From contig JBBQZO010000025.1 of the NCBI GenBank assembly GCA_038207625.1, forward strand, positions 1 to 64,000: a stretch of DNA of 64,000 nucleotides, read 5' to 3'. This document shows positions 61,410 to 64,000 of the stretch, one piece after another. Origin of the DNA: JBBQZO01 sp038207625. GTDB taxonomy: Bacteria; Pseudomonadota; Gammaproteobacteria; Burkholderiales; Burkholderiaceae_D. Under the pieces are notes generated by a model that had not been told where the DNA came from, searched no databases, and was given only the letters and a program-made list of their open reading frames with translations. The stretch's first letter is position 1, and each line of letters starts with the position of its first letter. A program made the position numbers and the translations under genes.

Positions 61410-62744
61410 CTAAATGGCGTAGGCTTTGCGCAGCAGCGTCAGTGGATGGGCCAGTTGCGCCTGTGGCAGGCCGGCCTCGCCGATCCCCTGCGCGATGTGG
61501 TGTCCGGCCAGCTGGCAGTCGGAGGCGATATACGCGGCGGGCGGATTGGCCATCGCCTTGAACACCGGTTTGCCGATCTTCATGGCGATCGCATGGAACT
61601 CTTTTTTGACGCCGAAGGTGCCGGCGTGTCCCGAGCAGCGCTCGACGATATTGAGCGTGGTGTCGGGCACCAACTGCAGCATCTCAGCGGTCTTGCGGCC
61701 GATGTTCTGCACCCGTGAGTGGCACGGCACATGGTAGGACACCTGCCCCAGCGCCTGCTTGAAGTCGAGTCTGAGCAGACCGTCGCGCTTGCGCGCGACA
61801 AAATATTCGAACGGGTCCCACATGGCCGCCTTGACCGCCTGCGTGTCGGCACAGTCGGGGAACATCAGCGGCAGCTCCTGCTTGTACATCAAGGTGCAAG
61901 ATGGCACCGGCGTGACGATCGCGTAGCCTTCGCGCGCCAGCGCGGCCAGACGCGGCATGTTGATGTTCTTCTTTTGCTCGACGCCGTCCAGGTCGCCCTG
62001 TTCGAGCTTGGGCATGCCACAACACACCTCGCCTTGCACCAGCACGTATGGGATCTCGTTATGGGCCAGCAGCGCCAGCAGATCGTGGCCGATGCCCGGC
62101 TCGTTGTAGTTCACGTAGCAGCTCGCATACACGGCCACCTTGCCTTGCGTGAGCGCGCCGGCGCGCACCGGCCAGGCCGGCGACGGCGCGGCGCCGCTGC
62201 GAAACTTGCGTGTGGCGAAGGCCGGCAGCCAGGCCTGCTTGTCGACGCCCAGCGTCGCCTCCATCAGCGCGCGCGCTGCCTGCGTGCGGTTGATCGCGTT
62301 GACCGTCTGGGTCACCACGGGAATGCCGGCCAGCTTGCCGTTGGCGTCGGTATTGGCAAGAAATTTATCGCGCCGGCGAACTTCGCCGTGGCGGTACTTG
62401 AGCGCTTTCGCGCGCAGCATCAGGTGCGGGAAATCGACATTCCAAGGATGCGGCGGCGTGTACGGGCACTTGGTCATGTAGCAGATGTCGCACAGATAGC
62501 ATTGATCGACGACCTTCCAGAAATCCTGCTTGGCGATGCCGTCGACCTCCATCGTCGCCGAATTGTCGACCAGCTCGAACAGGGTCGGAAACGCGCCGCA
62601 CAAGGACACGCAGCGGCGGCAGCCGTGACAGATGTCGAACACCCGTTCAAGCTCGCCGTCGAGCGCAGCCGGGTCGTAGAACTGCGCACTTTTCCAGTCC
62701 AGCGGATGGCGGGTTGGTGCTTGCAGATTGCCTTCGGTAGCCAT
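61410..62744 (-). CDS. Fe-S heterodisulfide-reductase-type oxidoreductase (GlpC/CCG domain)
   Basis: A 444-residue iron-sulfur protein. Two 4Fe-4S motifs are near the N-terminus (CHGCRRCVSLCGAFP and CYLCDICYMTKCPYTPP). Two CCG-type cysteine-rich domains follow (CYVNYNEPGIG with CCGMPKLEQGDLD, and CHSRVQNIG with RCSGHAGTFGVKKE), as in GlpC and heterodisulfide reductase subunit B. It is probably an electron carrier to rubrerythrin or the ferritin-like protein. It lies in a minus-strand run: rubrerythrin, this gene, EncFtn-like, DUF3501. Confidence 0.85.
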   Translation of the reverse strand: MATEGNLQAPTRHPLDWKSAQFYDPAALDGELERVFDICHGCRRCVSLCGAFPTLFELVDNSATMEVDGIAKQDFWKVVDQCYLCDICYMTKCPYTPPHPWNVDFPHLMLRAKALKYRHGEVRRRDKFLANTDANGKLAGIPVVTQTVNAINRTQAARALMEATLGVDKQAWLPAFATRKFRSGAAPSPAWPVRAGALTQGKVAVYASCYVNYNEPGIGHDLLALLAHNEIPYVLVQGEVCCGMPKLEQGDLDGVEQKKNINMPRLAALAREGYAIVTPVPSCTLMYKQELPLMFPDCADTQAVKAAMWDPFEYFVARKRDGLLRLDFKQALGQVSYHVPCHSRVQNIGRKTAEMLQLVPDTTLNIVERCSGHAGTFGVKKEFHAIAMKIGKPVFKAMANPPAAYIASDCQLAGHHIAQGIGEAGLPQAQLAHPLTLLRKAYAI

Positions 62745-62849
62745 GCGCGTCCTCGCTCGGTGAGACTGCCGTCAGCGCACCGACCGGCTTGCGGTCAGGC
62801 GCGCATGCGCAGCGCCCGCGCCGTGCGGCGGGCGTACTGCGTCACAACG

Positions 62850-63272
62850 CTAGTCGACCAGCTCGGCCAGCGCCTTGGTGTAGCGGTTCGCGTGCGAACG
62901 CTCGGCCTTGGCCAGCGTCTCGAACCAGTCGGCGATTTCGTCGAAACCTTCTTCGCGCGCCGCCTTGGCCATGCCCGGATACATGTCGGTGTACTCGTGC
63001 GTTTCGCCCGCCACGGCCGCCGTCAGGTTCTGGCGCGACGAGCCGATCGGCAAGCCGGTGGCCGGGTCGCCCACCGCCTCGAGATACTCCAGGTGGCCGT
63101 GCGCATGGCCCGTCTCGCCCTCGGCGGTGGAGCGAAACAGCGCCGCGATGTCGTTCTGGCCTTCGATGTCGGCCTTGTTGGCGAAGTACAAATAGCGCCG
63201 GTTGGCCTGCGATTCGCCGGCGAACGCGGCTTTCAGATTGGCTTCGGTGCGGCTGCCCTTGAGGTTGCTCAT
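62850..63272 (-). CDS. rubrerythrin-family protein lacking a rubredoxin domain
   Basis: A 140-residue diiron protein: TEANLKAAFAGESQANRRYLYFAN, STAEGETGHAHGHLEYLEA and ETHEYTDMYPGMAKAA, FETLAKAERSHANRYTKALAEL. The E-x-x-H and Glu ligands of the four-helix bundle are present, but the C-terminal rubredoxin-like C-x2-C pairs of full rubrerythrin are missing. Electrons must come from another protein, perhaps the adjacent Fe-S oxidoreductase. AAGGAGATACGC precedes the start. It is first in the redox run, likely for peroxide detoxification. Confidence 0.85.
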   Translation of the reverse strand: MSNLKGSRTEANLKAAFAGESQANRRYLYFANKADIEGQNDIAALFRSTAEGETGHAHGHLEYLEAVGDPATGLPIGSSRQNLTAAVAGETHEYTDMYPGMAKAAREEGFDEIADWFETLAKAERSHANRYTKALAELVD

Positions 63273-63572
63273 GCGTATCTCCTTGGTCGTGAAATAGCAG
63301 TGTCGCTTGCCCAACAAGTTTCCCGCAGCCCGGATCGGCGCCGTGGTGGCCTGCGACGGTTGGAAGAAACCGGCGCCAGCGCGCCAGATTCAGCGTCCAT
63401 TCTGAGCGCGCGCTAGCAATTCCACAAGTTGGTTTTTTCAATAAGTGTGATAGGTAAAATTAAACTCCGCCAAATGGATATACGGGCTTTTCCTATTGAT
63501 ATCGCGCAAGGCGGGCGTTGTGTGTAAGCCACGCCAGGCCGGCCGAGCGGGGGCGTTCGTGGTAAGCTTCGG

Positions 63573-63649
63573 CTTCGCTAGGGGTCCTGGAAACGTATTT
63601 TCCGGGTGAGAGATACCCTCCGTACCTGATCTGGATAATGCCAGCGAAG
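63573..63649 (+). ncRNA. TPP (THI-element) riboswitch
   Basis: The conserved thiamine-pyrophosphate aptamer is recognisable: AGGGG in the 5' half, GGGTGAGAGATACCC, then ACCTGATCTGGATAATGCC, with P1 formed by CTTCGCT (63573-63579) and AGCGAAG (63643-63649). One usual C in the CUGAGA segment reads G. It lies about 95 bp before a TonB-dependent receptor start codon. Downstream sequence with a run of pyrimidines and GTTTGC could form the expression platform, but I cannot fix the alternative stem. Confidence 0.9.
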
Positions 63650-63744
63650 GAAAGCGCAAAGTAGTCCCCCTCCTTTGTTTGCTCCCCGCGCTGGTCCCGG
63701 CCTTCTTCCTGTCGCGCCGCTGCGCGATGCACCACGAGCAAACT

Positions 63745-64000
63745 ATGTCAACACCAAACTATTCCCTGATCGCCCTGGCGGTCCTGCAAGCCTGCGCCGC
63801 ATCCGCGCTGGCGCAAACTGCCCCCCAGGCCATGCCCGAAGTGGTCATCTCCGGCAGTAAGACGGGCGGCCTTGAACGCGCCGCCGTGGCCGGTTTTTCC
63901 GACGCGCCGCTGCTGCAAACGCCGGCCTCGGTGAGCGTGTTCGGGCGCGAGCAGATGCAGGACCTGCGCATCCGTTCGAGCAGCGACGCGATGCACTACG
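63745..64000 (+). CDS. TonB-dependent outer-membrane receptor, N-terminal part (cut off by window edge)
   Basis: The visible 85 codons have a signal peptide (MSTPNYSLIALAVLQACAASALAQ) and the start of the plug domain (MPEVVISGSKTG, LLQTPASVSVFGREQMQDLRIRSSSDAMHY), as in siderophore-type TonB receptors. The start at 63745 has a weak ribosome site; an in-frame ATG at 63727 is the alternative. Control by the TPP riboswitch just upstream suggests uptake of thiamine or a precursor rather than iron. Confidence 0.88.
   Translation, partial: MSTPNYSLIALAVLQACAASALAQTAPQAMPEVVISGSKTGGLERAAVAGFSDAPLLQTPASVSVFGREQMQDLRIRSSSDAMHY

Noticed and set aside
63438..63741. Minus-strand ORFs over the thiamine riboswitch
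   Set aside because: They are antisense to a clear RNA aptamer and show no protein family.
1..64000. CRISPR arrays, tRNA/rRNA genes, prophage or plasmid origin
   Set aside because: No regularly spaced repeats, no cloverleaf or rRNA sequence and no phage structural or replication genes were seen.

Overview
The window looks like a chromosomal segment of a flagellated betaproteobacterium, most likely Oxalobacteraceae (Massilia, Duganella or Janthinobacterium type). The basis is high-GC codon use in most genes, the FlhDC-MotAB-CheYZ-AW flagellar/chemotaxis block, the dapC-dapD-pilU-dapE arrangement and an OmpR-EnvZ pair. This is inference from gene families; no rRNA or tRNA marker is present.

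Layout: (1) 1-7352, minus strand: flagellar master regulator flhDC, a membrane methyltransferase, motAB, a CheZ-like phosphatase, cheY, cheA and a cut-off cheW. (2) 7.4-10.1 kb: kynU-kynA tryptophan catabolism behind a long regulatory gap. (3) 10.2-13.2 kb: an NCS2 purine permease and a lipoprotein serine hydrolase. (4) 13.3-23.5 kb: an AT-richer island bounded by two decayed transposases (IS4/Tn5-type left, IS5-type right). It carries a candidate RiPP pathway on the minus strand: exported ChaN/EreA-like protein, 60-residue GG-leader precursor with a Cys/Asp core, graspetide-type ATP-grasp ligase, MauE-thioredoxin membrane redox protein, HlyD adaptor and C39 peptidase ABC exporter. (5) 23.8-31.3 kb: htpG with a sigma-32-type promoter, a MocR regulator divergent from a threonine-dehydratase-like enzyme and an EamA exporter, RidA and an aminotransferase. 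(6) 31.7-41 kb: an atypical Nramp-family transporter, a REC-PAS-GGDEF cyclase, and an operon of FAD oxidase, GlpD and FGGY kinase divergent from an AraC regulator. (7) 41-50 kb: lysine/diaminopimelate genes dapC, dapD, dapE with pilU, an ArsC/Spx-like protein, prmB and an ABC-F ATPase. (8) 50-58 kb: a second cheW divergent from an HDOD gene, arfB, a FapA-type DUF342 protein, ompR-envZ. (9) 58-63.3 kb: a FosA-like protein and a minus-strand redox cluster (rubrerythrin, Fe-S oxidoreductase, EncFtn-like ferritin, DUF3501). (10) 63.6-64 kb: a TPP riboswitch followed by the start of a TonB-dependent receptor.

The strongest candidate for an undescribed system is the RiPP island. The ATP-grasp enzyme resembles microviridin/graspetide synthetases. 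Its likely substrate has three C-x3-D units directly after a double-glycine leader and lacks the familiar microviridin core motif. A membrane redox protein with thioredoxin-like Cys pairs lies between the ligase and the export genes. A plausible product is a peptide carrying both side-chain ester/amide crosslinks and disulfides, cleaved and exported by the C39 transporter. Other notable signals are the thiamine-riboswitch-controlled outer-membrane receptor, a heat-shock promoter embedded in the end of the upstream gene, tandem direct repeats in the MocR control region, and a perfect palindrome over the -35 box of the second cheW.
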